Source: an uncultured Alphaproteobacteria bacterium (lineage in GTDB: Bacteria > Pseudomonadota > Alphaproteobacteria > CAAHEQ01 > UBA3637). From it: 64,000 bases of DNA. Shown here in pieces: positions 43,068 through 51,759 of the stretch; within the stretch, counting starts at the first letter, position 1, and each line of letters begins with the position of its first letter. Location of the stretch: contig CAKPYH010000001.1 in the NCBI GenBank assembly GCA_934202735.1, positions 276,383 through 340,382 on the forward strand. Direction: 5' to 3'. The notes under the pieces are model-generated. The model did no database searches, had not been told where the DNA came from, and saw only the letters and a program-made list of their open reading frames with translations. The position numbers were made by a program, and so were the translations under genes.

Positions 43068-44741
43068 ATGCCCGCATACCAATATATTTATGTGATGAAA
43101 GACCTGTGCAAAACGTTTCCGGGGGGTAAAGAAGTCTTAAAACATATTTGGCTCTCCTTTTTCCCGGGGGCAAAAATCGGGGTCTTGGGTCCCAATGGGG
43201 CAGGGAAGTCAACGTTGTTGAAAATCATGGCCGGATTAGATGAAAACTATACCGGCGAAGCCTGGGCCGCCGATGGTGTCCGTGTGGGCTATTTACCCCA
43301 GGAACCACAACTGGACCCGACAAAAACCGTTATGGAAAACGTGATGGACGGTGTGGGACCGGTGCGGGATTTGATGCAACGATGGGAACGGGTCAATGCG
43401 GCTTTTTGCGAACCGGATGCCGATATGGATAAATTGTTGGCCGAGCAAGCCGAATTACAGGAAAAAATTGATGCGTGCAACGGATGGGAATTAGAACGAA
43501 CGGTGGAAATTGCCATGGATGCTTTGCGGTGCCCGCCGGGGGACTGGGGGGTGGACAAGTTATCCGGGGGTGAAAAACGCCGAGTGGCTTTGTGTCGTTT
43601 GTTGCTTTCCAAGCCGGATATGTTATTGTTGGACGAACCGACAAACCACTTGGATGCCGAATCTATTGCTTGGTTGCAAACATACCTGAAAAATTATGCG
43701 GGGACGGTGGTCATGGTGACGCACGATCGCTATTTCCTGGATCACGTGACAGGGTGGATTTTGGAAATGGACCGGGGGGAAGGAATCCCATACGAGGGCA
43801 ATTATACCAGTTGGCTGGAACAAAAACAAAAGCGATTGGAACAAGAACAAAATGCCGAGAAGAACAGACAACGGACGTTGGCGGAAGAGTTGGAATGGGT
43901 CCGTCAATCTCCTAAAGCCCGCCAGGCCAAGTCCAAAGCCCGTATTACCGCGTATGAAGAATTGTTAAAAAAATCTGTGGAAAAAGCCCCCGATGTGGCG
44001 CAGATTATCATTCCCCCGGGGCCACGTTTGGGGGATTTGGTGTTAAAGGCCGAACACTTGAAAAAAGCGTATGGGGACAAGTTATTGTTTGACGATTTAT
44101 CCTTTAACCTGCCGGCGGGGGGAATTGTCGGCGTGATTGGGCCCAACGGGGCGGGCAAGACGACTCTGATGCGTATTATTACCGGTCAGGAAACACCTGA
44201 TGCCGGTACATTCCGTGTGGGGGATACGGTTAAATTGGGGTATGTGGATCAATCCCGGGATGCCCTGAACGATAACAATACGGTGTGGCAGGAAATATCG
44301 GGTGGCTTGGATATATTGACTCTGGGTCGCCGGGAAGTCAATTCGCGTTCTTATGCGGCGCAATTTAATTTCAAGGGCCCCGATCAACAAAAGAAAGTCG
44401 GTGTGTTATCCGGTGGTGAACGCAACCGGGTACACATGGCCAAAATGTTAAAGTCCGGAGCCAATGTGTTGTTATTGGACGAACCGACCAATGATTTGGA
44501 CGTGGATACGTTGCGGGCTTTGGAAGAAGCTTTGATGGATTTTCCCGGCTGTGCCGTGATTACATCACACGATCGGTGGTTTTTGGATCGTCTGGCCACG
44601 CATATTCTGGCCTTTGAAGGTGATAGTCAAGTGGTCTTTTTTGAAGGCAACTACGCCGAATATGAAGCCGATAAGAAACGGCGCTTGGGGGTAGAAGCCG
44701 ATACGCCGCACCGGATTAAATACAAGCCGATTGAACGCTAG
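43068..44741 (+). CDS. ettA: Energy-dependent translational throttle protein EttA (ABC-F)
   Basis: 557 residues, EttA size. Two ABC cassettes: GPNGAGKST...KLSGGEKRRVAL...LLLDEPTNHLD and GPNGAGKTT...VLSGGERNRVHMAK...LLLDEPTNDLD, with an arm insertion in the first and the Arg/Lys linker (KRLEQEQNAEKNRQRTLAEE) between. Opens MPAYQYIYVMKDLCKTFPGG, as EttA does. It binds the ribosomal E site and gates elongation by ATP/ADP ratio. The next gene follows after 10 nt. Confidence 0.96.
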   Translation: MPAYQYIYVMKDLCKTFPGGKEVLKHIWLSFFPGAKIGVLGPNGAGKSTLLKIMAGLDENYTGEAWAADGVRVGYLPQEPQLDPTKTVMENVMDGVGPVRDLMQRWERVNAAFCEPDADMDKLLAEQAELQEKIDACNGWELERTVEIAMDALRCPPGDWGVDKLSGGEKRRVALCRLLLSKPDMLLLDEPTNHLDAESIAWLQTYLKNYAGTVVMVTHDRYFLDHVTGWILEMDRGEGIPYEGNYTSWLEQKQKRLEQEQNAEKNRQRTLAEELEWVRQSPKARQAKSKARITAYEELLKKSVEKAPDVAQIIIPPGPRLGDLVLKAEHLKKAYGDKLLFDDLSFNLPAGGIVGVIGPNGAGKTTLMRIITGQETPDAGTFRVGDTVKLGYVDQSRDALNDNNTVWQEISGGLDILTLGRREVNSRSYAAQFNFKGPDQQKKVGVLSGGERNRVHMAKMLKSGANVLLLDEPTNDLDVDTLRALEEALMDFPGCAVITSHDRWFLDRLATHILAFEGDSQVVFFEGNYAEYEADKKRRLGVEADTPHRIKYKPIER

Positions 44742-44751
44742 GACTTAAAAT

Positions 44752-46362
44752 ATGACGCACTGGATCGGGCCCGTTTTATATATTGCTTTGATGGCCTTTT
44801 TGCCCCTGATTTATGTTTCGCTGAAAACTATCAGTCCGGCTAAATTACGGGATAAAACTTTTGTCATATTGATGGTGAAAGACTTTATACGCACGGTGCC
44901 GATTTGCGGCCTGATGTGTTTGCCGTTCCTGATATATCCGCCCATCACGCCGGTGTATTTGATTTTAGTTCAGATTATTTTTATGCCCTTGATGTTTATG
45001 GAATTGGGACATGTGTACCTGTTCGGCACACGAATCGGCCTGAATACGTTTTATACGGTGTTTGTTTCTAATATCCGGGAAACACGTGAATATATCGGTC
45101 AAAACATTCCGAAAGTGTTGTATGGCTTGGCGGCGGTTTTTCTGATCGGGCCGTTGGTGTGGATCGGAACCATGCCGCTGCCGGCCTATACCGGGCCTGT
45201 GCCACACGTTTTATGTGTGGGGGTGGCGGTGGCAATCGCCACGCCGTTTATGCTGAACTTGCCCCGAAAGTGGCCCCGTTTCAAAGACGGTTATATCCTA
45301 AATCCGTTCAGTAATATCTTTTACCATTATTACCAATATCGTAAAAATTATCAAGCCTTAAAGGCCCATATTGCCGCCAATCGGGCTCCGGCCTTTGCGC
45401 CGATTCTATCGCGTCTGCCGCCGGATGTACCGGAAACCTATCTGATCGTAATCGGAGAATCCGCCAATCGGATGCATTTTTCCTGTTATGGCTATCTGCG
45501 CAACACAAATGAATATACTGCGGCTTTCGGTGATGAAATGATGTATTTTGATCATGTCCGATCGCCGTTCGCGCAAACGATGCCGTCTTTGGAACGGACT
45601 TTAAGTTTTGCCGATGCGGCCCATCCGACTTACCTGACCGACAAAGGCAACATTATTGATTATTTCAAACAGGCGGGCTTCAAAACATATTGGTTGTCCA
45701 ATCAATATGCCTTGGAAGATACCGTGATTACCGCGATGACCACGCATGCGGACTATAACAAATGCTATAACTTCGGGGGTATGAAGCGGTTTGAAAAAGC
45801 AGGGCTGGATGGGGACTTGTTGCCCGATATTCGGCGGTTTATAGCGGATACAACGGTCTTGAAAAAAGTGATCTTTGTGCATCTGATCGGATCGCATTCG
45901 GCTTATACGAACCGTTATCCGTCCGAATTTACCTGTTTCACGGATACCATGCCCGGGCGGCACTTGTCCCCGGCGGGATACCAATTATTAAATGCGTATG
46001 ATGATTCTATTCGCTACACGGATTATGTGATTGCCGAAATGATACGTGCGTTGAAGCAGCAAAACGGAGCCTCTTATTTGCTGTATTTTTCCGATCACGG
46101 CGAGGATATTTATGATTCCACCGATACGCGGATTTTGGGCCACTCCGAGTTGGCCAATGAACCGATGACATCGGTGCCGTTTATGGTATGGATATCGCAA
46201 ACATTGCATCATCTGCGTCCGGATCTTTCTGTTCGTGCCAGACACCCGGCCGATTCGTATAATCTGGAGCAAGCGATTCATACGATTTTGGATCTTTCCT
46301 CATTGACGAATGATGATTTTGATGTGTGTCAGAGTATTTTAGCACCACCCGAGACACAATAA
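44752..46362 (+). CDS. Phosphoethanolamine transferase (EptA/CptA-type, sulfatase fold)
   Basis: 536 residues. Five N-terminal TM helices (to about residue 170), then a periplasmic alkaline-phosphatase-like domain. Active-site residues visible: Glu236 in VIGESANR, a candidate nucleophile Thr276 in SPFAQTMPSLERTLSF, Asp-His in FSDHGEDI, and a His in LGHSELANE. The domain also has CYGYLRNTNEY, as in the family. It transfers phosphoethanolamine from phosphatidylethanolamine to lipid A or core sugar, which can lower cationic peptide binding. Which acceptor is used cannot be read from sequence. Shares the ettA transcript. Confidence 0.9.
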   Translation: MTHWIGPVLYIALMAFLPLIYVSLKTISPAKLRDKTFVILMVKDFIRTVPICGLMCLPFLIYPPITPVYLILVQIIFMPLMFMELGHVYLFGTRIGLNTFYTVFVSNIRETREYIGQNIPKVLYGLAAVFLIGPLVWIGTMPLPAYTGPVPHVLCVGVAVAIATPFMLNLPRKWPRFKDGYILNPFSNIFYHYYQYRKNYQALKAHIAANRAPAFAPILSRLPPDVPETYLIVIGESANRMHFSCYGYLRNTNEYTAAFGDEMMYFDHVRSPFAQTMPSLERTLSFADAAHPTYLTDKGNIIDYFKQAGFKTYWLSNQYALEDTVITAMTTHADYNKCYNFGGMKRFEKAGLDGDLLPDIRRFIADTTVLKKVIFVHLIGSHSAYTNRYPSEFTCFTDTMPGRHLSPAGYQLLNAYDDSIRYTDYVIAEMIRALKQQNGASYLLYFSDHGEDIYDSTDTRILGHSELANEPMTSVPFMVWISQTLHHLRPDLSVRARHPADSYNLEQAIHTILDLSSLTNDDFDVCQSILAPPETQ

Positions 46363-46398
46363 AAGGAATGATAAGGTCTTTTTTCCTTACAAAACCAT

Positions 46399-46436
46399 AA
46401 AAAATCACTTTTTTTTGAAAAAAAATCACTTTTTTT
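46399..46436. promoter_or_regulatory. Tandem A-tract/T-tract sites, possible operator
   Basis: Two copies of A6-8-TCAC-T7-8, with the TCAC cores exactly 21 bp apart (two helical turns), just upstream of the HTH regulator's promoter region (TATAGT at 46471-46476). Could bind the regulator itself; not proven. Confidence 0.35.
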
Positions 46437-46504
46437 CATTTTGTCTATTTCCCAAAAAATTTTTTTAGTGTATAGTAAGAATAACAAAACCAAAGGAGAA
46501 CCAA

Positions 46505-47494
46505 ATGGAAGAAATTATTTTCCCGAACCAAATACGCATGTTTCGCCGTGTCCGAGGCATTCCTATGCGTGAATTGGCCCAGTGTTTAGGGTTAAGCCTA
46601 TCAGCAATCAGCAAAATTGAACGCGGGTATCGTCGGATTGATGAAAACCAATTAAAGACACTGACGGCATTGTTAAACTGTCCTCCGGAATCTATTTTTG
46701 TGACAGAAACCTCATCGCAACCCGAAGTTATTAAAGCTTGGAAAACCGAACAGGAACGGCGGAACAAAATCAATTCGGGCAGCGGTTTGAAAACCCTGGG
46801 GGCAGGCTTGCGGTATTTGCGGGGGCAAAAAAAATTGACGTTGTTCAAGGTGGCCAAAGGGGCCGGCTTGACATTATCGGTGTATCATCGGATAGAAATG
46901 GGTCAGCGGGAAGTGGAAGAACCGGTGCTGGAACGGATCGCGCATGCTTTGGGATATTCGGGAACGGATTTACAACTGAAAATCTATGAATTGGATATGT
47001 CGGGGGCGTTGGACGAGTTGAAAAACAATGATATGAAGTCCGGTGTTGAGACATGCAAAGGGGGATATAATGACTTGCCGTTCAGTCGCTTTATGATGAA
47101 AAACGCCGATTCGCAAGAAATAACCGTGCCGGTCTATGGCATGCCGCAATCGGACGGGACGTTGTTGGTGGACAAAAAGGCACCGGTCGGTTCTGTGATT
47201 TGTCCGTCCGTTTTGGCCCGAGAAAGCGATTTATATGCCGTGCGCCTGATGACCGATACATTGGGTAAGGTCATACCGCAACGATCGGTGTTGGTTGTGG
47301 CTCCGCACGCCACAATACAAGATGGCGATATTGTGGTGTTGCCGGTGAAAAATGATTGTGTGAAATTGGTTTCGGTATCGGTGGATTCTAACGGTATGTG
47401 GTCCTATCATACGGCCGATACGGCGGAAGATACGGCGGTCTCTTTCCCTGTTTTGAAAACCATGCAGCGTGTTGTGTATATTGCCATTCCCTGA
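46505..47494 (+). CDS. Regulator with two XRE-type HTH domains and a LexA-like C-terminus
   Basis: 329 residues, ribosome-binding site AAAGGAGA. HTH 1 at about 7-62 (MRELAQCLGLSLSAISKIER) and HTH 2 at about 98-155 (TLFKVAKGAGLTLSVYHRIE). After a linker, a C-terminal beta-rich domain (about 205-329) has the S24/LexA-like pattern SDLYAVRL...GDIVVLPVKNDCVKLVSV, but the position of the catalytic Ser looks like TDTLGK, without Ser. So it is probably a non-cleaving repressor. It heads a five-gene rightward operon, suggesting local control. Double-HTH plus S24-like fusion is uncommon. Confidence 0.75.
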   Translation: MEEIIFPNQIRMFRRVRGIPMRELAQCLGLSLSAISKIERGYRRIDENQLKTLTALLNCPPESIFVTETSSQPEVIKAWKTEQERRNKINSGSGLKTLGAGLRYLRGQKKLTLFKVAKGAGLTLSVYHRIEMGQREVEEPVLERIAHALGYSGTDLQLKIYELDMSGALDELKNNDMKSGVETCKGGYNDLPFSRFMMKNADSQEITVPVYGMPQSDGTLLVDKKAPVGSVICPSVLARESDLYAVRLMTDTLGKVIPQRSVLVVAPHATIQDGDIVVLPVKNDCVKLVSVSVDSNGMWSYHTADTAEDTAVSFPVLKTMQRVVYIAIP

Positions 47495-47506
47495 TAAGGA
47501 CATCTC

Positions 47507-48166
47507 ATGACGGAAACCGATACTTCTTTAATTTCTTCTTTTACGCGACAACGGCGGGCGCAAGGCGATGATGTGTTGGAACAGGCACAAAAATTGGTGA
47601 ATCTGTATCGGTGCCTGTCCGTTTTACCCAAAGGCTTTTCGCAACAATTAGACGAGATGCTATTGGCGGCTTCACCGGAGGTACAAACGGCTTTGTCGGA
47701 TATTGTAGGCGGATCTATTGTCCGACAATATCTGGATTATCTGAAAGATAAAACAAATCCGCATACGGACCATCAAACCGAACAAAAGCCCGAAGCATCC
47801 GTGTATCCGACAGGCTACCTGCCGACACCGGATGCCGATATACCGATATCGTCAGATGCGGTTGCCGAAAAGCATACGACAGGCACAGAGAAAACGAATG
47901 TGGCTGCCTTGGAAAACTTGTTCAAAAGTTTTTTGGTTTCACATCAGGAAGAAATGGAAAAAATCCTGAATGCGCAAACCCGTACGTTGGTTCAGTTGAT
48001 GCAACGATTGGATCAACAGGCACAACATACCGCGCACGAACAAACGGATCGTTTGGCGGACCTGATTAAAGAAAAAACCACCAAACAATACTCGGACGTG
48101 ATTGAAACTGCGGCGGGAACGCCGCCGGCGGTCCCGTTCGTTTCTGATGACGGGGAGGGCTTTTAA
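47507..48166 (+). CDS. Hypothetical protein, helical with disordered linker
   Basis: 219 residues, ribosome-binding site AAGGACA. N-terminal helical part (to about 85), a Pro/Thr-rich linker, and a C-terminal coiled-coil (VAALENLFKSFLVSHQEEME...RLADLIKEKTTKQ). No membrane segment. Family not recognised. It follows the regulator by 12 nt, and its stop overlaps the next start. Confidence 0.6.
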   Translation: MTETDTSLISSFTRQRRAQGDDVLEQAQKLVNLYRCLSVLPKGFSQQLDEMLLAASPEVQTALSDIVGGSIVRQYLDYLKDKTNPHTDHQTEQKPEASVYPTGYLPTPDADIPISSDAVAEKHTTGTEKTNVAALENLFKSFLVSHQEEMEKILNAQTRTLVQLMQRLDQQAQHTAHEQTDRLADLIKEKTTKQYSDVIETAAGTPPAVPFVSDDGEGF

Positions 48167-49257
48167 TGGATGATATGACACGATTAAAAACGGCATTGGC
48201 CGAATATACGGGGGATAACGACAGCCTGGATCGCTTTGTCGCGGTGGCAACGGAAGAATTGGGACCCGATTGGGCCACGACCATCTATGATCGCATGACG
48301 GATCTGACCGCGCCGGAACGGGAACGCTTGGATCATGCTTATCAGTACTATGCCGCATTGGCCGCCTGGAACGAAGCACAAAGTTATTTGACCGATGAAT
48401 CAGTCTTGGATGTGGAACAGATAACAGACCGCCTGCCGGTTCTGGAACATTGGTTGGCTTTCTTTCAAGACGCCGGATTAGATATTGTGCGTCAACTGCG
48501 CGATCGTTTGGAACAGGATCGGTCCCGTTTGGAAACGAAAGACGTTGCCCCCGCCCGGACGGCAGATGAAACGATCCCGCAGGAAGCGGATACAGCCCCG
48601 GTGGCGGCACCCGATCCGGTTCCGGCAAAACCCTGGATTTTGGAAAAAATTGAACGGCAAATGACCATGACGCAAGAAGTGCAAGCGTGGGTGTCGGCCC
48701 GGTGTGTGGCTTTGGGAAACAAAGAAGTGTTTTCTTATCCGCATTATGGGTTTGTGGTGGATTTGATGAAACAAACGCGTGATGATATTCAGGCATTGTT
48801 GGCGTCATCCGAGGCCTTGGCGGAAGTCGGGCCCGAGCATGCGGACGATATTAAACAGATTCAAGATTATCAACTGTCTTTGGAACGGGATTTGGAAGTG
48901 GCTGCTCAAAACGGGTTATCAGAAGAAACGGATCTGATCAGTGATGATTTGACCGGGGCCGATGCGCGCCGTTTACTGGGTCAGTTAGATACCTCTAATA
49001 CGCCCGAATATTCGGGGCCGGCTCCGGACGGATTTGAACCGATATTGGATTCCGATTCCGATCTGGATGAACAACCGATCAAGGAAGAATACAAGCACAT
49101 TGAAAATGTGGTTTTGTCCGATAATAATGACCCTATTCCCACGGGGGTGATCAAAAATAAAGACGAAAGCGAAAAAAATACTTCACAAACGCCGCAAAAT
49201 GGTGTAAAAAAGAAGTTGTCTTTCTCATTGGGACCCAAAAAACCGTCTGCAACCTGA
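48166..49257 (+). CDS. Hypothetical soluble protein, acidic
   Basis: 363 residues. Two helical regions (about 1-125 and 155-255) are separated by an Ala/Pro/Asp-rich linker, and a highly acidic low-complexity tail ends in KKKLSFSLGPKKPSAT. No signal peptide. No family recognised. ATG shares a base with the previous stop codon (TAATG). Being coexpressed with a secretin-like protein suggests a cytoplasmic accessory role in an envelope machine; inference only. Confidence 0.6.
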   Translation: MDDMTRLKTALAEYTGDNDSLDRFVAVATEELGPDWATTIYDRMTDLTAPERERLDHAYQYYAALAAWNEAQSYLTDESVLDVEQITDRLPVLEHWLAFFQDAGLDIVRQLRDRLEQDRSRLETKDVAPARTADETIPQEADTAPVAAPDPVPAKPWILEKIERQMTMTQEVQAWVSARCVALGNKEVFSYPHYGFVVDLMKQTRDDIQALLASSEALAEVGPEHADDIKQIQDYQLSLERDLEVAAQNGLSEETDLISDDLTGADARRLLGQLDTSNTPEYSGPAPDGFEPILDSDSDLDEQPIKEEYKHIENVVLSDNNDPIPTGVIKNKDESEKNTSQTPQNGVKKKLSFSLGPKKPSAT

Positions 49258-49273
49258 TATAAAGGAGCCTTGA

Positions 49274-50419
49274 ATGAAACATACGATCTATCGCTTATTG
49301 GCCGGAATGACTTTGGCATGGCTGTGTACCACACCGATCACATCGGTACAGGCGGCATCTACGGCCCGCTTTGTGAATTTGGAAACGCCGTTCCGGTGTG
49401 CGGTCAAGCACTTTGGCGATTTGGATATTGCGACAACGTTGGCTCTGGGGCCGAATGATTTTCAGTTGACCTTTTTTGATAAAATGGACGACTTGCCGCG
49501 TTATGAAGTCAACGGCCTGTCGTTTACCAAACGCCCGATTGATGAAGCGTTGCAACACTTGGTTGATGAAGCCGGTATTACCGTTTATACCGAAGACGGC
49601 TATTATCCCGCTATGAATGCCGATGCCGTTTATGGTGAGTTGGGTGAAGTGGTGGCCGATTTGGCGGCGGCCGGTGATATCTTTTATCGTTATGATGCCG
49701 CCCGCCGGGAATTATACTTGTCGCGACAAGGCCGGTTTGAATTGCAACTGCCCGCGAACCGCATGGTGATGTTGGCAATGCTGGATGCTCTCCGCGGGGC
49801 CGGTATTAAGAACTTGCGCCCGGATTGGAAAATGAATACGATTTTGATGTCGTTGACCCGTCCGGAAAAAGCAACGGTGGAACAGTTGATCGCTTCTGTT
49901 GTGCAAGACGGTTATTTGCTTTTGGCCGATGCTCAAGTTTATGCGGCGACACCGAAAGCAGCTGGCTCAAATTGGCAACGCATTGTGCGTAAATACGGGG
50001 CCGGTCGGGTGTATTCGGCCAATAACGGATTGATCGGAAAAGTGTTGGCCATTGGGAATCAACGGCCGGCACAAGAGTTCATGGCAGCGTTGGAAAGCGA
50101 ATTTACTTTGGCCCCCGTCAGTCAAGGCGTAGCCATTGTCCCCAACGGATGGAAAATGCGCTTTAATATCGGACAGTGTTCGGTGCGGGACGATATGGCA
50201 TCGTTGTCTGTTTTGCTGCATACATGGATCAGGTCGCCGGAAAAAGTGGAAACCGATATTACCTTGGATTCTCAAAGCGGAGAAATGGGGTCCTTTAATA
50301 CGGTATCCGCCATTGATGATGAATTGATTATTATCGGGGTTCCAATGAACAAGAACTCATCGGATGAATTATTCGCAACCCTGAAATTAAGATTGATACG
50401 TTTGGTAAAGGAGAAATAA
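49274..50419 (+). CDS. Exported secretin N-domain-like protein
   Basis: 381 residues, AAAGGAG ribosome-binding site, Sec signal (residues 1-28, ending SVQA). The middle contains N0/STN-like patterns: RPIDEALQHLVDEAGITVY, GELGEVVADLAAAGDIFYRYD, RRELYLSRQGRFELQLP. These resemble the N-terminal domains of type IVb pilus or T4SS-linked secretins. A GKVLAIGNQRPAQEFMAALE segment could be a second N1/KH-like module. The membrane-spanning secretin beta domain is missing or unrecognisable at this length, so it may be a periplasmic ring subunit. Moderately supported; a Dot/Icm-type or pilus component would be the alternatives. Confidence 0.5.
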   Translation: MKHTIYRLLAGMTLAWLCTTPITSVQAASTARFVNLETPFRCAVKHFGDLDIATTLALGPNDFQLTFFDKMDDLPRYEVNGLSFTKRPIDEALQHLVDEAGITVYTEDGYYPAMNADAVYGELGEVVADLAAAGDIFYRYDAARRELYLSRQGRFELQLPANRMVMLAMLDALRGAGIKNLRPDWKMNTILMSLTRPEKATVEQLIASVVQDGYLLLADAQVYAATPKAAGSNWQRIVRKYGAGRVYSANNGLIGKVLAIGNQRPAQEFMAALESEFTLAPVSQGVAIVPNGWKMRFNIGQCSVRDDMASLSVLLHTWIRSPEKVETDITLDSQSGEMGSFNTVSAIDDELIIIGVPMNKNSSDELFATLKLRLIRLVKEK

Positions 50420-50421
50420 AA

Positions 50422-50940
50422 ATGCCAGAAAGACCATTTCAAGCCCCGCCCATTCCCCCGCATGCCCCGGATTTAGCCACGTTTTCACATGCAACGGCTC
50501 CGGCTTTGGAACATGCCGGACCGGAATTGCCGCCGGATAATATCTTGGAGGCATTCGGTTTGTCGCCGCGGTTGTTAGCGAAAAAAACGGCGTTGGCGAT
50601 TATGGGGGGCGTTTTAATTGCGGGTGTCTTGTTGGGGGCGATGCTGTTTGGTGGCGGCTCATCGGGACCGGCGACTTCATCTGGTTTAGGGGGCTTGGTT
50701 CCCAATCCCGATGTTCGGACGCAAATGGGGCGTTGTGGTGTTGTCAGCCCTAGTTCCCCTTGTTTGATTTATGTTGTCAATCATACTCAAAATGATCGCT
50801 TGGCGGAAAGTTTCATTCCTGATGCGATGCGGTTGACCGGACGAACCGAATACCTGATTCGTATGGAAAATCCGAACTATACAAAAACACGCATTCCGCC
50901 GGGATATATTGCGCAAATCAAAGTGCCCCCGCAACGCTAG
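50422..50940 (+). CDS. Single-pass membrane protein with Pro-rich cytoplasmic head
   Basis: 172 residues. Cytoplasmic N-terminus of about 55 residues, very Pro-rich, one TM helix (about 55-76, ALAIMGGVLIAGVLLGAMLF), then a Gly/Ser linker and a periplasmic domain of about 80 residues with two Cys (105 and 114) likely forming a disulfide. The layout recalls TM-anchored periplasmic subunits of secretion or conjugation machines (for example DotG/TraO-like N-termini), but no family is assignable. 2 nt after the secretin-like gene and followed by a terminator: last gene of the operon. Confidence 0.6.
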   Translation: MPERPFQAPPIPPHAPDLATFSHATAPALEHAGPELPPDNILEAFGLSPRLLAKKTALAIMGGVLIAGVLLGAMLFGGGSSGPATSSGLGGLVPNPDVRTQMGRCGVVSPSSPCLIYVVNHTQNDRLAESFIPDAMRLTGRTEYLIRMENPNYTKTRIPPGYIAQIKVPPQR

Positions 50941-50950
50941 GGGCAGCCGA

Positions 50951-50979
50951 AACGGGGCTCTCGGGTCCCGTTTTTTTGT
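50951..50979. terminator. Terminator between convergent genes
   Basis: 6-bp stem AACGGG / CCCGTT extended by partial pairing, followed by seven Ts, 10 nt after the rightward stop. Confidence 0.7.
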
Positions 50980-50983
50980 CTCT

Positions 50984-51193
50984 TTAATCGGTATGTGCCG
51001 GCTGATCCGCCGAGAGTTTTTCGGTATGACAGTCCGTTGCTTCAATTTTACCCGTTAAAAAGCTATGTTTTAACAGGCATCGTTCAATCAAGACCGAGCC
51101 GTCCGATTCCGGGCGTATATCGCGGACGATAGGGACCTGATGGACGCACCCGCTTAAAATCAACCCGAAGCCGCCGATAAGTATTTTTTTCAT
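50984..51193 (-). CDS. Small lipoprotein (69 aa)
   Basis: ATG chosen with AAGGACAG upstream; the longer frame is unsupported. Lipobox LILSGC puts the lipidated Cys at residue 15; mature chain about 55 residues with two further Cys (ERCLLKHS, ATDCHTEK). No family recognised. Convergent to the secretin-like operon; could serve it as a small outer-membrane lipoprotein, but it has its own promoter. Confidence 0.65.
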   Translation of the reverse strand: MKKILIGGFGLILSGCVHQVPIVRDIRPESDGSVLIERCLLKHSFLTGKIEATDCHTEKLSADQPAHTD

Positions 51194-51227
51194 GTTCTGT
51201 CCTTTGTTGTGTGTTATACGGGAAAGC

Positions 51228-51256
51228 ATCATACCGCAAAATGTCAGCCAATGCAA
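51228..51256 (-). promoter_or_regulatory. Promoter of the small lipoprotein gene
   Basis: Minus strand TTGCAT, 17-nt spacer, TATGAT. Confidence 0.5.
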
Positions 51257-51397
51257 CCGTTTTTATCGGATGCCCGAAACGGTATGTTGATCATTCCGGA
51301 AAACATTTATGCGACATATTTGATTTATAAAATATGTTTATTTTGAATAAGATAATCACATAATACACCAAAATCACGAAAAGATATATTTTTGATG

Positions 51398-51426
51398 TTG
51401 CAAAGGCGTATCAGTTGTGATATATT
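51398..51426 (+). promoter_or_regulatory. Promoter of the RHH protein gene
   Basis: TTGCAA, 17-nt spacer, TATATT, 25 nt before the start codon. An ACATATTT/AAATATGT inverted repeat at 51314-51337 lies upstream and might be an operator. Confidence 0.5.
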
Positions 51427-51451
51427 AAAAGAAGACAAGGAGGACCCATTT

Positions 51452-51757
51452 ATGTATGTATGGAAAAGTATCAACGTGAACGGCCGGCGCGCCCGCTTGC
51501 GTTTTCACAAAGACACATGGCGGAAGTTGCATGATATTTGCGTACGGGAAAAAGTGACCTTTGCATGGTTATGTTCTCGCATTGATCGGGTAAGGGGGTG
51601 TATACCGCTGATTCATGCGGTTCGGGGGTTTGCCATGACATATTTGGAACGTAAGACAAATTTGTATGACTATCCGACAATAGAGTTGGATCCCCTAAAG
51701 CCCAGCCAAAAAAAGATTATCGGACCCGCAAGTATCGCCGAAGATGATGATGAATAA
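51452..51757 (+). CDS. Ribbon-helix-helix domain protein (RHH_4-like)
   Basis: 101 residues, strong AAGGAGG ribosome-binding site. VWKSINVNGRRARLRFHKDT forms the beta strand and first helix, WRKLHDICVREKVTFAWLCS the second, as in the alphaproteobacterial RHH_4 family of small DNA-binding proteins. The C-terminus is extended and acidic. Probably a transcription regulator; target unknown. Repeat DNA begins 3 nt after the stop. Confidence 0.8.
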   Translation: MYVWKSINVNGRRARLRFHKDTWRKLHDICVREKVTFAWLCSRIDRVRGCIPLIHAVRGFAMTYLERKTNLYDYPTIELDPLKPSQKKIIGPASIAEDDDE

Positions 51758-51759
51758 AG

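Noticed and set aside
45454..45490. Apparent loss of the catalytic residue in the phosphoethanolamine transferase (GESANR instead of GESTNR)
   Set aside because: In this fold the Glu of GE is a metal ligand and the Thr nucleophile lies in a later segment, which is present here (SPFAQTMPS). The active site looks complete.
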